Shown here: positions 9,659-16,748 of the stretch, in pieces
How the letters are laid out: each line of letters begins with the position of its first letter
Position numbering within the stretch: the first letter of the stretch is position 1
Source of the DNA: a virus
Virus record (IMG/VR): IMGVR_UViG_3300032050_000677
Span: 1 to 27,070 of that record
Length of the DNA: 27,070 bases
Direction: 5' to 3' (one strand)
Made by a program: the position numbers and the translations under genes
The notes under the pieces: generated by a model
What the model saw: only the letters and a program-made list of their open reading frames with translations
What the model was told of the DNA's origin: nothing
The model's database searches: none

Positions 9659-9666
9659 TATAAATA
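9659..9666 (-). promoter_or_regulatory. TATTTATA octamer upstream of the gp26-like gene
   Basis: Coding-strand context is CGTATATTTATATTAAAATA, ending 12 bases before the ATG at 9646. It sits between a terminator (9690-9713) and the start codon, so a promoter is expected here and this is the only candidate seen. TATATTTA is one base from the Bacteroidota -7 consensus TAnnTTTG. Function is inferred. Confidence 0.5.
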
Positions 9667-9689
9667 TACGTGTATTAAATTTCCTGCAT

Positions 9690-9713
9690 AAAAAAACCTC
9701 TCGAGTAGAGAGG
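9690..9713 (-). terminator. Intrinsic terminator after the HNH endonuclease gene
   Basis: On the minus strand CCTCTC, a five-base loop TACTC, then GAGAGG form a perfect six-base-pair stem followed directly by seven T. It lies 19 bases past the endonuclease stop. The plus strand also has a broken T run after the stem, so it may act weakly in both directions. Confidence 0.8.
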
Positions 9714-9731
9714 CTTTATTTTTGTTACGTT

Positions 9732-10400
9732 TTAGTTTTTGTAATATATTTTATGTTCTTGTAAGAATTGATAATATTTACTTCCCTTACCTCTGATTAA
9801 TCTATTAGAAAGAGCGTCTGAGATTGCGCTATTATTGATGTTTAATTTTTTAGATAATTGATACGCTGAACCTGCTTCTATTTTTTCTCCCGTGATTATA
9901 TTTTCACATATTACTGAGCCTTTGCTAGCTCGAGATTCTTCTCCTATTTTTCCTAACTGTCTTTTAGTGGCGGCTAAAGAATAATTCTTTCTTTGTTCTT
10001 CAGTTGGAGTCCAATTGTCTTTGCATCCAACACCGTTTTTATTGCCTTTCATTATTTCACTCATTTCTTTTTTCCAATCGTTAGATTTATTTCTTTTCCA
10101 TAATTTCATTAAAGCTTCTCTTGCTACAGAATACTCCTCTTCTGTGAGTTTTATATCTCCACTATAAGTCATTCTATGAAAAGCCCATAACATTTTGTAT
10201 CCATATATTGGATGATCTTTAAACGCCTCTGCGAGTATTTTATGAACTCTATAGTGTTCTCTCGCAGTTAATAAAATTGTTGAGCTTTTTTTACCGAATG
10301 ATCTTGGTACGATGTGATGTAATTCGTAATAGTTTCCGTCTTTTTTTGATCTTGATTGACTTAACGCAAATCTTATTATTTTAAAGTAGTCCTGTAACAT
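9732..10400 (-). CDS. Free-standing HNH homing endonuclease with C-terminal NUMOD1-like DNA-binding region
   Basis: This 222-residue protein has an HNH motif: ELHHIVPRSFG at residues 26-36 and LLTAREHYRVHKIL at 43-56, so the metal and catalytic residues H28, H29, H49 and H53 look intact. A Lys-rich middle follows. Then ICENIITGEKIEAGSAYQLS and NINNSAISDALSNR at about 164-200 give the helix-turn-helix pattern of NUMOD1/IENR1 modules, which bind DNA in phage homing enzymes. It probably nicks or cuts a related phage to spread itself. It interrupts the tail tube and tail-assembly genes and is bracketed by two terminators, so it looks like a self-contained insertion. ATG at 10400 sits directly after the T run of the upstream terminator. 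Confidence 0.88.
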   Translation of the reverse strand: MLQDYFKIIRFALSQSRSKKDGNYYELHHIVPRSFGKKSSTILLTAREHYRVHKILAEAFKDHPIYGYKMLWAFHRMTYSGDIKLTEEEYSVAREALMKLWKRNKSNDWKKEMSEIMKGNKNGVGCKDNWTPTEEQRKNYSLAATKRQLGKIGEESRASKGSVICENIITGEKIEAGSAYQLSKKLNINNSAISDALSNRLIRGKGSKYYQFLQEHKIYYKN

Positions 10401-10437
10401 AAAAAACCCCTGCTTTATTATAAATATGCAGAGGTTT
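10401..10437 (-). terminator. Intrinsic terminator between tail tube and HNH gene
   Basis: On the minus strand AAACCTCTGC pairs with GCAGGGGTTT (ten pairs, one G-U) around a 14-base AT loop, ending in six T that abut the ATG of the endonuclease. It should stop transcripts coming from the tail tube gene. The loop contains a TATTTATA octamer. Confidence 0.75.
10419..10426 (-). promoter_or_regulatory. TATTTATA octamer inside the terminator loop before the HNH gene
   Basis: Coding-strand context is GCATATTTATAATAAAGC. If it acts as a -10 element, transcripts would start in the 3' arm of the hairpin and escape termination. Inference only. Confidence 0.4.
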
Positions 10438-10481
10438 AGTAAATTAAAAATTAAATACTTAATTTCTTTAAAAATTAAGAA

Positions 10482-10967
10482 TCAGAAGTTGAGTATACAA
10501 AAATCCATTCCAAGAGTTAACGTAAGCTCAGTGGGATCTTGAGTAGACCAATCGTAGGATCCGAAGTTTGTTTCCTTGATGAAAGCACCTTTGATGATCC
10601 ATTCTGATACTATGTCTCCAACAGGTCCGAGGATGTTCATGCTACAGTCTTTCTTGTAGAAGTCTGAGTAGCCATCGCGTCCTGTAACTGATTCGTGGTG
10701 TAAACGAACCCATTCCATTATTGCTAATTGACCGCTTGGGCTAATTGGGTTGTAGAGCGACAAAGTTAAGTCTCTCCACTCGGCTTTCCCTTTCAACTTA
10801 CGGTAAACGTTGATGTGATCTAATTTGATCTCGTTTAAAGTAACTCCAGGGGCATCGGCCTTTTTAATCATGTACGAAGGTATGCCGTCAACGTAGAACA
10901 CAAACCTGTTTTGGACTGTGGGTTCAAACGCCGTAAACATTATTTCCGATGGATCTAGAATTGGCAT
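10482..10967 (-). CDS. Tail tube protein (T4 gp19-like)
   Basis: This 161-residue protein matches the gp19-type tail tube family in length and pattern. It has NRFVFYVDGIPSYMIKKADAPGV near the N-terminus, then a LNEIKLDH segment and RKLKGKAEWRDLTLSLYNPI. After that come MEWVRLHHESVTGRDGYSDF, ILGPVGDIVSEWIIKGAFI and a closing DWSTQDPTELTLTLGMDF. These are the beta strands and helix of the tube monomer, which stacks as hexameric rings inside the sheath. It follows the sheath gene with one small gene between, and a terminator follows it. ATG at 10967 has an AT-rich leader. Confidence 0.9.
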   Translation of the reverse strand: MPILDPSEIMFTAFEPTVQNRFVFYVDGIPSYMIKKADAPGVTLNEIKLDHINVYRKLKGKAEWRDLTLSLYNPISPSGQLAIMEWVRLHHESVTGRDGYSDFYKKDCSMNILGPVGDIVSEWIIKGAFIKETNFGSYDWSTQDPTELTLTLGMDFCILNF

Positions 10968-10998
10968 GTTATTATAATTTAATTATTGTTCTAATTTT

Positions 10999-11307
10999 TT
11001 ACTTGTCTTGTGCGATTTTACCGAACTTTATGTCTTTGGCTCCTGATGCTTTATCTTTGTCTATCGCCTTTTTAACTGTTGCGAATATGGCAGCGGGGAT
11101 ACCCAAACCCAAAAGGTACTTCTGCACTGCGGGATCTGTTATGGTATCTAAAGCTTGCATCGCCATGTTTACCATGTCGCCTTCGGCTAAGTCGCCCTCT
11201 TTAACTTCTTTTTTGTCGTGTTTTTTCTCCAACTCTTGTTGGATGCTTTCGTAAAGCTTCTTAGATACTCTCAGTCTTAATACGGTATTGTCGTTTATGT
11301 TTTTCAT
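10999..11307 (-). CDS. Small unknown protein between tail sheath and tail tube
   Basis: This 102-residue protein is not recognised. The N-terminus TVLRLRVSKKLYESIQQELE is helical and charged. A negatively charged turn (KEGDLAEGD) follows, then a hydrophobic helix LLGLGIPAAIFATVKKAI at about 65-82 and a Lys/Asp-rich end. No signal peptide or cysteine pair is seen; the hydrophobic helix is short for a membrane segment. It lies 17 bases after the sheath stop and 31 bases before the tail tube start, so it is almost certainly co-expressed with them. A tail assembly factor or minor tail part is possible, but that is a guess from position. Confidence 0.75.
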   Translation of the reverse strand: MKNINDNTVLRLRVSKKLYESIQQELEKKHDKKEVKEGDLAEGDMVNMAMQALDTITDPAVQKYLLGLGIPAAIFATVKKAIDKDKASGAKDIKFGKIAQDK

Positions 11308-11324
11308 TTATTTTTATTTATGCA

Positions 11325-13052
11325 TTAAGCAAATGATGTGCCTGTTGGCAAAATGTTAAAGTTTAAGTATATGAATTCGGCTGTTCTAGTCGGTTGCAAG
11401 TATATCGTTCCAACGAGTTGGTTTCTGTCTATCACATCAGGTGTGTTGTTTGTTTCGTCCATAACAACTTGGAAAGCGTATACTCCCTGGCGTTGTTGGA
11501 TTGATTCTAAGTATGGGTTAACCTGATTCAAGAACCTATTTCTTGTTACTTGCGTGTTTGGTTCGAATACCAGAGTCTCGCCTATTTGTCCGATGTAGCT
11601 CTTAAGCTCTATCAACAATCTTCTAACGTTAACTCTATCAAGTGCTGATGCTTTTGCCTGTAGAGTCTTCTGACCGTATATAACTGTACCAACTCCTGGG
11701 AAAACAGCTATTGGGTTAACTCTTCCTGTGTAAAGGGTGTTTCTTTGATCTGTACCCAATCTTCTCTCTGGTTGTAGTACTGTCGACATGCCACCTCTGT
11801 TTAAACCTGCTGGTGCGAACCACTCAGCGGCTACTTTATCGTTGTATTCGTAAACAGCGGGGATTAGAGTCGATGCAGGAACAAAATTCAATTTGCCTGT
11901 TTCACGGCTTCTAACCTGTAACCAAGGCCAATAAGTTGCTGCGTAAGAGTTATCGTAGCTAGCTGCTTGCGAAACAACTGTTGATATGTTCTGTCCGTAG
12001 GATACCATGTCAACTACAGCGATTGCGTCTCCTCTGTCTTGAGCCAACTGCGTTAGAGAGGCTATTTGCGATGAAGCGTTTTGGTTGGTTAAACCTGGAG
12101 CGTATATCACATTGAATGCGTAAGCGTCTTTGTTGCTTAAGAGAGATATTGCAACGTTGTAATCAGTTGAGCTAATACCTTGGATATTGGGACCTTGAGT
12201 GCTTGGAATACTTTCAAACATGTTGAAAGCAGACCCGTTTAGTATGCTACCTAAAGCTCCACCGAAAGCGCCGTTTGCAGATCCAGATCCGTTTTGAGGC
12301 AAAGAAGACGTGTATTCGTTTCTTGCTACTCCCAGTGAATTAAAGTATCCTGGCGTTGGTAGATTTACTGATTTTACTCTAACGTAGCTACTCTTGTTTC
12401 CGTAGCTTCCTGTTGTTTGTAGGTAATAGTTACCGTACTCGTCCAATACTGGAGTTTGGGTTTGATCACCTATTACGTAGGCTATGTAGTTATTTTGATT
12501 TGGATCTAAAGAAAGTCCGTTCCAAGTCTCTAATATAGTCTTGTTATTGTTGTAGTCGTCTCCTCTTCTGATGATTAGGCTGAATGTGCCTGATCCGCTA
12601 TCAGAGCCTGCGATTTCCCATCTAACGTTTGCGCTAGAACCGCTAGGTAAAGCACCGTTTGTAACTGTGCCACCAACGTTGTTCATTATCGTACCGACAG
12701 ACAAAGTGTCTAAAACAAAGCTTGCGCTAGTACTGTTAGTAGTCACAGAAGCAGTAGCTGCTGTATATGATCCTGAAGCAACTCTTGTAACCAACAAAGA
12801 ATCTCCGCCTTGCTCAAAGTAGCTAAGTGCGGCCATGCTTGTTAGATATTCGTAATTTGCACCTCCTGAAACGAAAGAAGCCCCAAAAATGGACTTGTAT
12901 TGCGAATAAGAAGTTACTACTGTGGGTGTGTTTACGGGTCCTACTACAGTTGGGCCAATTAAAGCGGCTCCAACTTGTACGGGTCCTTGCGTTATTTGTG
13001 ATAGGTCGTTCTCTTGCAAGAACACTCCTGGAGAAATCAGTACTTCACTCAT
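11325..13052 (-). CDS. Contractile tail sheath protein
   Basis: This 575-residue protein starts MSEVLISPGVFLQENDLSQ, the usual sheath opening in which a short arm links neighbouring subunits. Then come AALIGPTVVGPVNTPTVVTS and SQYKSIFG, and ALSYFEQGGDSLLVTRVASG, the first core domain. An insert rich in S, T, N and G at about 100-290 forms the variable outer domains. The C-terminal core has VNVRRLLIELKSYIGQ, VFEPNTQVTRNRFLNQV and TIYLQPTRTAEFIYLNF, as in T4 gp18-like sheaths. It contracts to drive the tube through the envelope. ATG at 13052 has an AT-rich leader with a near copy of the octamer (TATTTATT, 13076-13083). Confidence 0.93.
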   Translation of the reverse strand: MSEVLISPGVFLQENDLSQITQGPVQVGAALIGPTVVGPVNTPTVVTSYSQYKSIFGASFVSGGANYEYLTSMAALSYFEQGGDSLLVTRVASGSYTAATASVTTNSTSASFVLDTLSVGTIMNNVGGTVTNGALPSGSSANVRWEIAGSDSGSGTFSLIIRRGDDYNNNKTILETWNGLSLDPNQNNYIAYVIGDQTQTPVLDEYGNYYLQTTGSYGNKSSYVRVKSVNLPTPGYFNSLGVARNEYTSSLPQNGSGSANGAFGGALGSILNGSAFNMFESIPSTQGPNIQGISSTDYNVAISLLSNKDAYAFNVIYAPGLTNQNASSQIASLTQLAQDRGDAIAVVDMVSYGQNISTVVSQAASYDNSYAATYWPWLQVRSRETGKLNFVPASTLIPAVYEYNDKVAAEWFAPAGLNRGGMSTVLQPERRLGTDQRNTLYTGRVNPIAVFPGVGTVIYGQKTLQAKASALDRVNVRRLLIELKSYIGQIGETLVFEPNTQVTRNRFLNQVNPYLESIQQRQGVYAFQVVMDETNNTPDVIDRNQLVGTIYLQPTRTAEFIYLNFNILPTGTSFA

Positions 13053-13105
13053 TGTTTATTTATGTTTTATCTAACAATAAATATGTATAACTAACTCAAA
13101 ATCTA

Positions 13106-13351
13106 CTAACTGAATTCACCAGTCTCTAAATTGATGGAGATTTTTCCGTACTTATTCTGTAGTGTCTCTAATAACTGCGTTTCAGTTGTTTTTAAAGACA
13201 CAACTTTTGATTTATAAAAATTCGATTGGTTTTCTAATACCGTTTTTTGAAACTCTAATTCGCCTAAAGCTGAAGCAAGTTCTAAAGCTTCTTTGGTTAT
13301 CTTCTTAAGATCTGCCAATTCTTCTTCTGTTAATTTTTTAAACTCTGACAT
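13106..13351 (-). CDS. Small coiled-coil protein upstream of the tail sheath
   Basis: This 81-residue protein is mostly a helix. EFKKLTEEELADLKKITKEA is followed by LELASALGELEFQKTVLENQ and a segment ending ETQLLETLQNKYGKISINLE, with heptad-like Leu/Ile spacing across residues 5-65. No signal peptide, membrane segment or known motif is seen. It starts two bases after the stop of the membrane-anchored 82-residue protein, so the two are coupled and may act together. The function is unknown; a scaffold or assembly factor is possible. Confidence 0.75.
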   Translation of the reverse strand: MSEFKKLTEEELADLKKITKEALELASALGELEFQKTVLENQSNFYKSKVVSLKTTETQLLETLQNKYGKISINLETGEFS

Positions 13352-13353
13352 GA

Positions 13354-13602
13354 TTATTTCTTACTTTCTTTTTTAGGTTTTGCTGTTGTCTTTTTTACTT
13401 CTTTCTTTTTTACAGATTTTGGTTTTTCTGGTGTAGATGCCTCTTTTTCTGTTTTAAAGTCTTCGATAGCTTTTTGAAAATGATCCCAATCTTCCGATTC
13501 TACGGGTTGTTTGATTTCATTTTCTACTGTGTCTTTTTTCTTTGTTTTTACGTAAACGATTGCGCAAACCGTCGCCAATGCGATTAAGATTAATAGTGTC
13601 AT
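13354..13602 (-). CDS. Small membrane-anchored Lys-rich protein
   Basis: This 82-residue protein has one N-terminal membrane segment (LLILIALATVCAIVYV, residues 3-18) followed by KTKKKD, which predicts an anchor with the rest in the cytoplasm. The middle is acidic with aromatic residues (EDWDHFQKAIEDF). The last 30 residues alternate Lys with Pro, Thr and Glu, a disordered basic tail. No family is recognised. A TATTTATA octamer lies 21 bases upstream of its ATG. The pair with the coiled-coil gene just before the sheath suggests an assembly or membrane-targeting role, which is inference. Confidence 0.7.
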   Translation of the reverse strand: MTLLILIALATVCAIVYVKTKKKDTVENEIKQPVESEDWDHFQKAIEDFKTEKEASTPEKPKSVKKKEVKKTTAKPKKESKK

Positions 13603-13623
13603 AATTTATTATTTTTATATATC

Positions 13624-13631
13624 TATAAATA
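13624..13631 (-). promoter_or_regulatory. TATTTATA octamer upstream of the small membrane protein gene
   Basis: Coding-strand context is CGTATATTTATAGATATA in a 64-base AT-rich gap, 21 bases from the ATG at 13602. It includes TATATTTA, close to the Bacteroidota -7 consensus. Confidence 0.45.
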
Positions 13632-13666
13632 TACGACATTTCTTTTAATCGCTAAAAATTAAAATT

Positions 13667-13912
13667 CTAGTCCAAAAAATTTGTAAAAAAGCTTTTGTTT
13701 GTCAAGTCTTCTGCGTTCTTTGTTGCTCTTTCCTCTGCGCGCTTTAGTTCTTTTTCTGTAAAAAGGAGACAGCGCTCGTTTTTACCGTCTGCATCCTCTA
13801 CCCAAACAGATACGTAAGACGCCGCAGCGTTTGAAAACTTTTTCTTTTCGCTATTCCACACTTTGATAAGGCGGCCAGCTTTTACTTTTACTTGATCGAT
13901 TAAATTTGCCAT
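13667..13912 (-). CDS. Small unknown soluble protein
   Basis: This 81-residue protein is not recognised. The first half is beta-like (QVKVKAGRLIKVWNS, then AAASYVSVWVED). A helical, charged second half follows (TEKELKRAEERATKNAEDL), ending SFFTNFLD. It has no signal peptide and no membrane segment. It begins 10 bases after the metalloprotease stop and ends 64 bases before the next gene, so it is the last gene of the envelope block or the first of the sheath group. Coding is likely from the clean short gaps on both sides. Confidence 0.7.
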   Translation of the reverse strand: MANLIDQVKVKAGRLIKVWNSEKKKFSNAAASYVSVWVEDADGKNERCLLFTEKELKRAEERATKNAEDLTNKSFFTNFLD

Positions 13913-13922
13913 GTTTTAAATT

Positions 13923-14876
13923 TTACTTTATTAAATAGTTTACCATTTGTAACGAATCGTTTTGAATCCTTGCACAGAAATCTGCACTACCTATCCACCA
14001 TAAACCTGTTTTACCGTAAGAGTTACCCATTATAGGTGCTGTAGGAAATCCAGAATTATTGTTATATTCTGATGTAAACACTCCGTTAACACATACGTTT
14101 TGATGTAATAAACTAACAGTGTGCCCTGCTTCATGACTTCCAGCTTCTGCTATGTATCCCTGATTATAAAACAGCGCTTTGGTAAATACAAAAGCTGCTA
14201 CATCTTGGTTCCACTTCATAGAACTCTCGTAAGCAACACCTCCTGCACCACCGTACCACTCGTTGTTTTCTGTAAATATTATGCGTTGTCTTCTGTTAAC
14301 AGCTTTTGAGTTAAATACATTTTCATCGGTGGTTACAGTGACATTAAAGTTTCTAAAGTTGGATTTTATCTTTGTTACAATATTCGAAATTTCTGTAGAA
14401 GTTAAACCACTTGGTCCAACGTAGGTTGGTGTAGTGAACCACAGAGTAGTTTTTACTGTATCTCCATCAAAATCAAGTAATACAACATAATCTTTTATTA
14501 CTGTATCTACCGGAGGCGGTGGAGGAGGCGGCGGTGGCGGCGGAGGAGGTGGAGGCGGTGGTGGGCAAGGCGTGCTGTCGCAAGCATCTCCTATACCGTC
14601 TTTATCACAGTCTTCCTGAGCAGGATTGAACACACTTGAGCAGTTATCCTGTCCGTTAGGTATTCCATCCCCGTCGTTGTCTCTTTGAGGCTTTCTTCTT
14701 TCGTTTACGTCTGAAACAAAGGAGGTGCCTCTTTTTACTGTGTTGTACTCAAAAAGGTCTATAGTACAGTCTGTGATTGTAGGTTTTTTTAAATCTACGC
14801 TCTTATTTCTATTACAGTGTACTAACAAAAAAGACGTTACTAATACGGTTAAAATTAAACTAATTGTTTTTTTCAT
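13923..14876 (-). CDS. Lipoprotein-like zinc metalloprotease (metzincin type) with thrombospondin type 3 repeats
   Basis: This 317-residue protein has a signal sequence ending SFLLVHC, which puts a candidate lipidated Cys at 21 (His at -1 is unusual for a lipobox). Residues 66-100 form calcium-binding thrombospondin type 3 repeats (DNDGDGIPNGQDNC, DKDGIGDACD). A run of 18 prolines at 105-122 is a rigid spacer. The catalytic part starts near 128. It has the zinc motif HEAGHTVSLLH at 248-258, fitting HExxHxxxxxH, with E249 as catalytic base. PIMG at 281-284 fits the methionine turn of metzincins; the usual Gly after the second His is Ser. The enzyme would be held on the cell surface or in the periplasm by the stalk. 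It follows the DUF1353-like gene by one base. Possible roles are modifying host surface proteins or blocking superinfection; both are inference. Confidence 0.87.
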   Translation of the reverse strand: MKKTISLILTVLVTSFLLVHCNRNKSVDLKKPTITDCTIDLFEYNTVKRGTSFVSDVNERRKPQRDNDGDGIPNGQDNCSSVFNPAQEDCDKDGIGDACDSTPCPPPPPPPPPPPPPPPPPPVDTVIKDYVVLLDFDGDTVKTTLWFTTPTYVGPSGLTSTEISNIVTKIKSNFRNFNVTVTTDENVFNSKAVNRRQRIIFTENNEWYGGAGGVAYESSMKWNQDVAAFVFTKALFYNQGYIAEAGSHEAGHTVSLLHQNVCVNGVFTSEYNNNSGFPTAPIMGNSYGKTGLWWIGSADFCARIQNDSLQMVNYLIK

Positions 14877-14877
14877 A

Positions 14878-15312
14878 TTATACTATTTTATACCAATACA
14901 GCCAACCAAGTAACCTAACAAAAAAGTATCTTATGTAATTATCTATTTTGTTTTTATTAACTATGTTAGTCCAAAGTAACATTTCTTTGTCTACCTCTTT
15001 TCTCGACATCCCGTGTCCTCTCCACAAATACAATTTATCGTGTACCAGATAGCCGAACAAGCCATCATTAGCAGGAGGAACAATTCCCCATAGAGATTTT
15101 GGAGAGGAGGACATATCATACGTAAACCCCCGTTCTATGTTTATTATTTTTTTATTGCTGATTAGTTCTATAGTAAGCGGTTCCAGTATTTTCCAGTACT
15201 TGTTTGATTTTCTGGAGTAGACATACGATTGAACTATCAGCTCGTCTGTTAAAAGAGCTTCTACAACGTTGTCCTTAGTTATATAGCCTACTCTTTGCAC
15301 TTGCGATTGCAT
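14878..15312 (-). CDS. DUF1353-like phage protein
   Basis: This 144-residue protein carries the pattern I know as DUF1353. It has FTYDMSSSPKSLWGIVPP at 63-80, HDKLY at 91-95 (invariant His-Asp), RKEVDKEMLLW around 104-114 and YFFVRLLGWLYW at 129-140. The family is common in phages and has no established reaction; conserved His/Asp suggest metal binding. The hydrophobic C-terminus could touch the membrane. ATG at 15312 lies inside the end of the preceding gene, a 38-base overlap. No later ATG leaves the motif intact, so I keep this start. It sits between envelope proteins and the metalloprotease. Confidence 0.8.
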   Translation of the reverse strand: MQSQVQRVGYITKDNVVEALLTDELIVQSYVYSRKSNKYWKILEPLTIELISNKKIINIERGFTYDMSSSPKSLWGIVPPANDGLFGYLVHDKLYLWRGHGMSRKEVDKEMLLWTNIVNKNKIDNYIRYFFVRLLGWLYWYKIV

Positions 15313-15658
15313 TGCTTACTACTACCCAGTTTGCGTTTCTTATTTCTTGAACTCTTGCGCCCAACTCTGCCCATTCCGGATTCTCGTCAGCTATTCCAGC
15401 CTCTATTTGGGGAGTCAATAGATCCATCATCTCGGTGTTTATCATATTGTAGCTGCCTTCTGGTTTGCTGGACAGGATGTAGAACACGTTTATGAATTCT
15501 GAAACGTCTGTGGATACTGTAGCAAGATCATCGTCTTGTTTGTTTTCACACGCTGTTTTAATTTTTTCTAAAGTTGAAAAAGACGCGTAAGCAGCTATTC
15601 CAAATTGTATGTCTGCTATTGCGTAAAAGTGTTTTGCTTTTAATTCGATGTTTACCAT
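15275..15658 (-). CDS. Small unknown soluble protein in the envelope block
   Basis: This is 127 residues from ATG 15658. The frame is open 63 bases further upstream, but that extension would lie inside the preceding gene. The chosen ATG overlaps the preceding stop by seven bases (ATGGTAA), a coupling arrangement. The protein is largely helical (KHFYAIADIQFGIAAYASFS, TLEKIKTACE, ..SEFINVFYILS) with no signal peptide or clear membrane segment. I do not recognise a family. The tight overlap on both sides points to co-expression with the four-helix membrane protein and the DUF1353-like protein. Confidence 0.72.
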   Translation of the reverse strand: MVNIELKAKHFYAIADIQFGIAAYASFSTLEKIKTACENKQDDDLATVSTDVSEFINVFYILSSKPEGSYNMINTEMMDLLTPQIEAGIADENPEWAELGARVQEIRNANWVVVSNAIASAKSRLYN

Positions 15659-16089
15659 TGTTGTTTGTATAATATTGTAAAAATTATTGCTAATATCAAA
15701 TATAACGCTCTTTGTTTCCAAAAAGTTAAATTTAAGTTAACCTCTTTATGGTCTATTTTAGAATTAGTTGTATTTGATTCGTAGTCAATCTTTTTCCCTC
15801 TCATCAGATTTAGAGAAGGGTCATAAATAACTCCTCTAATAGAAGCAAATGAAATACAATAGGTTATAAAACCGATAATGAATTCCAAAAACGTTTGTGG
15901 GTTATTATTAAAAATACAATATCCTACAAAACACAACAACCCACCATAAAATACAGTCCAAGATTTACTAATATTCAATACTGTACCTTCTGTCGTTCTT
16001 ATGCGCATGTAATCTATAAAAGCACATACGACTGCGCTTATTACAGAATAGGATACAAAATTCAATATATTTAAGCTCTGCTCTTGCAT
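15652..16089 (-). CDS. Four-segment membrane protein (holin candidate)
   Basis: This 145-residue protein has four hydrophobic segments at about 11-27, 45-61, 68-85 and 125-141. A polar loop (residues 95-122, rich in N, K and D) separates the third and fourth. There is no signal peptide, and the C-terminus ends YKQQW. Its size and inner-membrane topology fit a holin or an inner-membrane exclusion protein, but there is no sequence motif for either. It starts five bases after the lipoprotein gene and overlaps the next gene by seven bases. Coding is secure; the holin idea rests only on topology and on its spanin-like neighbour. Confidence 0.75.
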   Translation of the reverse strand: MQEQSLNILNFVSYSVISAVVCAFIDYMRIRTTEGTVLNISKSWTVFYGGLLCFVGYCIFNNNPQTFLEFIIGFITYCISFASIRGVIYDPSLNLMRGKKIDYESNTTNSKIDHKEVNLNLTFWKQRALYLILAIIFTILYKQQW

Positions 16090-16094
16090 GTTTT

Positions 16095-16697
16095 TTAGTT
16101 TACAAAAGCGCCGTTTTTCTGAATTGAATCAAAGAACTGGATGAGGTTAGGGTCGTTTTTAATTATCTCTTGGTATTCTTTGTATTTGATTGTTTTTGTG
16201 TTGTTGCCGCTTTTGTTGATTGGGTTCAACAAACCTATAGCTAACGCTGCTATAATTCCCAAAGCGACGAATTTAGTTATCCAAGAAGCTTCGCCTTTTC
16301 CAAAGGCTCCACCGTTCTTAGTTGTTACATAAATAGCAACACCTACTACACCCAAAAACAAAAACACCGCTATCCACAGTTGTTTTTCCCAACCTGTTGC
16401 TTCTGCGGCTTTAAATACGCTCTCCCTTGATGGCATTACGTCTACATACAGTATAGGCACTGTAGCAAATTCTACCGCTCTAACTGTGTCTCTAACGTAC
16501 TGTTTAGGTACCCATTTTCCAGAAGCGTCGTAGTGACCTTTAACTTCCCTGTAACCTGTATCAAATTTAACGGCTACTCTTTCTACATCGTTTGTTCTTG
16601 TATAGGGTTTGCTTACTTGGTGGTTCTTTTCTGACCAACCGCAAGACGTCAATGCTAGGGCTAGCACGCTTGCTACGATTAAACTCTTAATTTTCAT
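16095..16697 (-). CDS. Lipoprotein with two internal membrane segments (unimolecular-spanin-like layout)
   Basis: This 200-residue protein has a clear lipoprotein signal: MKIKSLIV, hydrophobic core, then LTSC with Cys19 as the lipidated residue. An 85-residue hydrophilic section follows (20-105), containing VKGHYDASGKWVPKQYVRDT. Two hydrophobic segments come next at about 107-125 and 140-157, then a charged 40-residue end. A lipid anchor in the outer membrane plus inner-membrane helices would make one protein span the periplasm, as in unimolecular spanins. Known ones have a single C-terminal helix, so this is only a resemblance. A TATTTATA octamer lies 14 bases before the ATG, and the four-helix membrane protein follows five bases later. 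Confidence 0.8.
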   Translation of the reverse strand: MKIKSLIVASVLALALTSCGWSEKNHQVSKPYTRTNDVERVAVKFDTGYREVKGHYDASGKWVPKQYVRDTVRAVEFATVPILYVDVMPSRESVFKAAEATGWEKQLWIAVFLFLGVVGVAIYVTTKNGGAFGKGEASWITKFVALGIIAALAIGLLNPINKSGNNTKTIKYKEYQEIIKNDPNLIQFFDSIQKNGAFVN

Positions 16698-16711
16698 AAT
16701 CTTTGTTTGTT

Positions 16712-16719
16712 TATAAATA
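16712..16719 (-). promoter_or_regulatory. TATTTATA octamer upstream of the lipoprotein gene
   Basis: Coding-strand context is GCATATATTTATAAACAAAC, 14 bases from the ATG at 16697, in a 51-base gap. It includes TATATTTA. Confidence 0.45.
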
Positions 16720-16748
16720 TATGCTTGTTTTAAAACGTTTACACTCGT

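Noticed and set aside
9659-9666. T4-type late promoter (TATAAATA)
   Set aside because: That motif occurs only on the plus strand at these sites, opposite to all genes, so a T4 late promoter reading is not supported.
15659-15721. Longer start (ATG 15721) for the 127-residue gene
   Set aside because: It would extend 63 bases into the membrane protein gene; the ATG at 15658 makes a neat overlap with that gene's stop.
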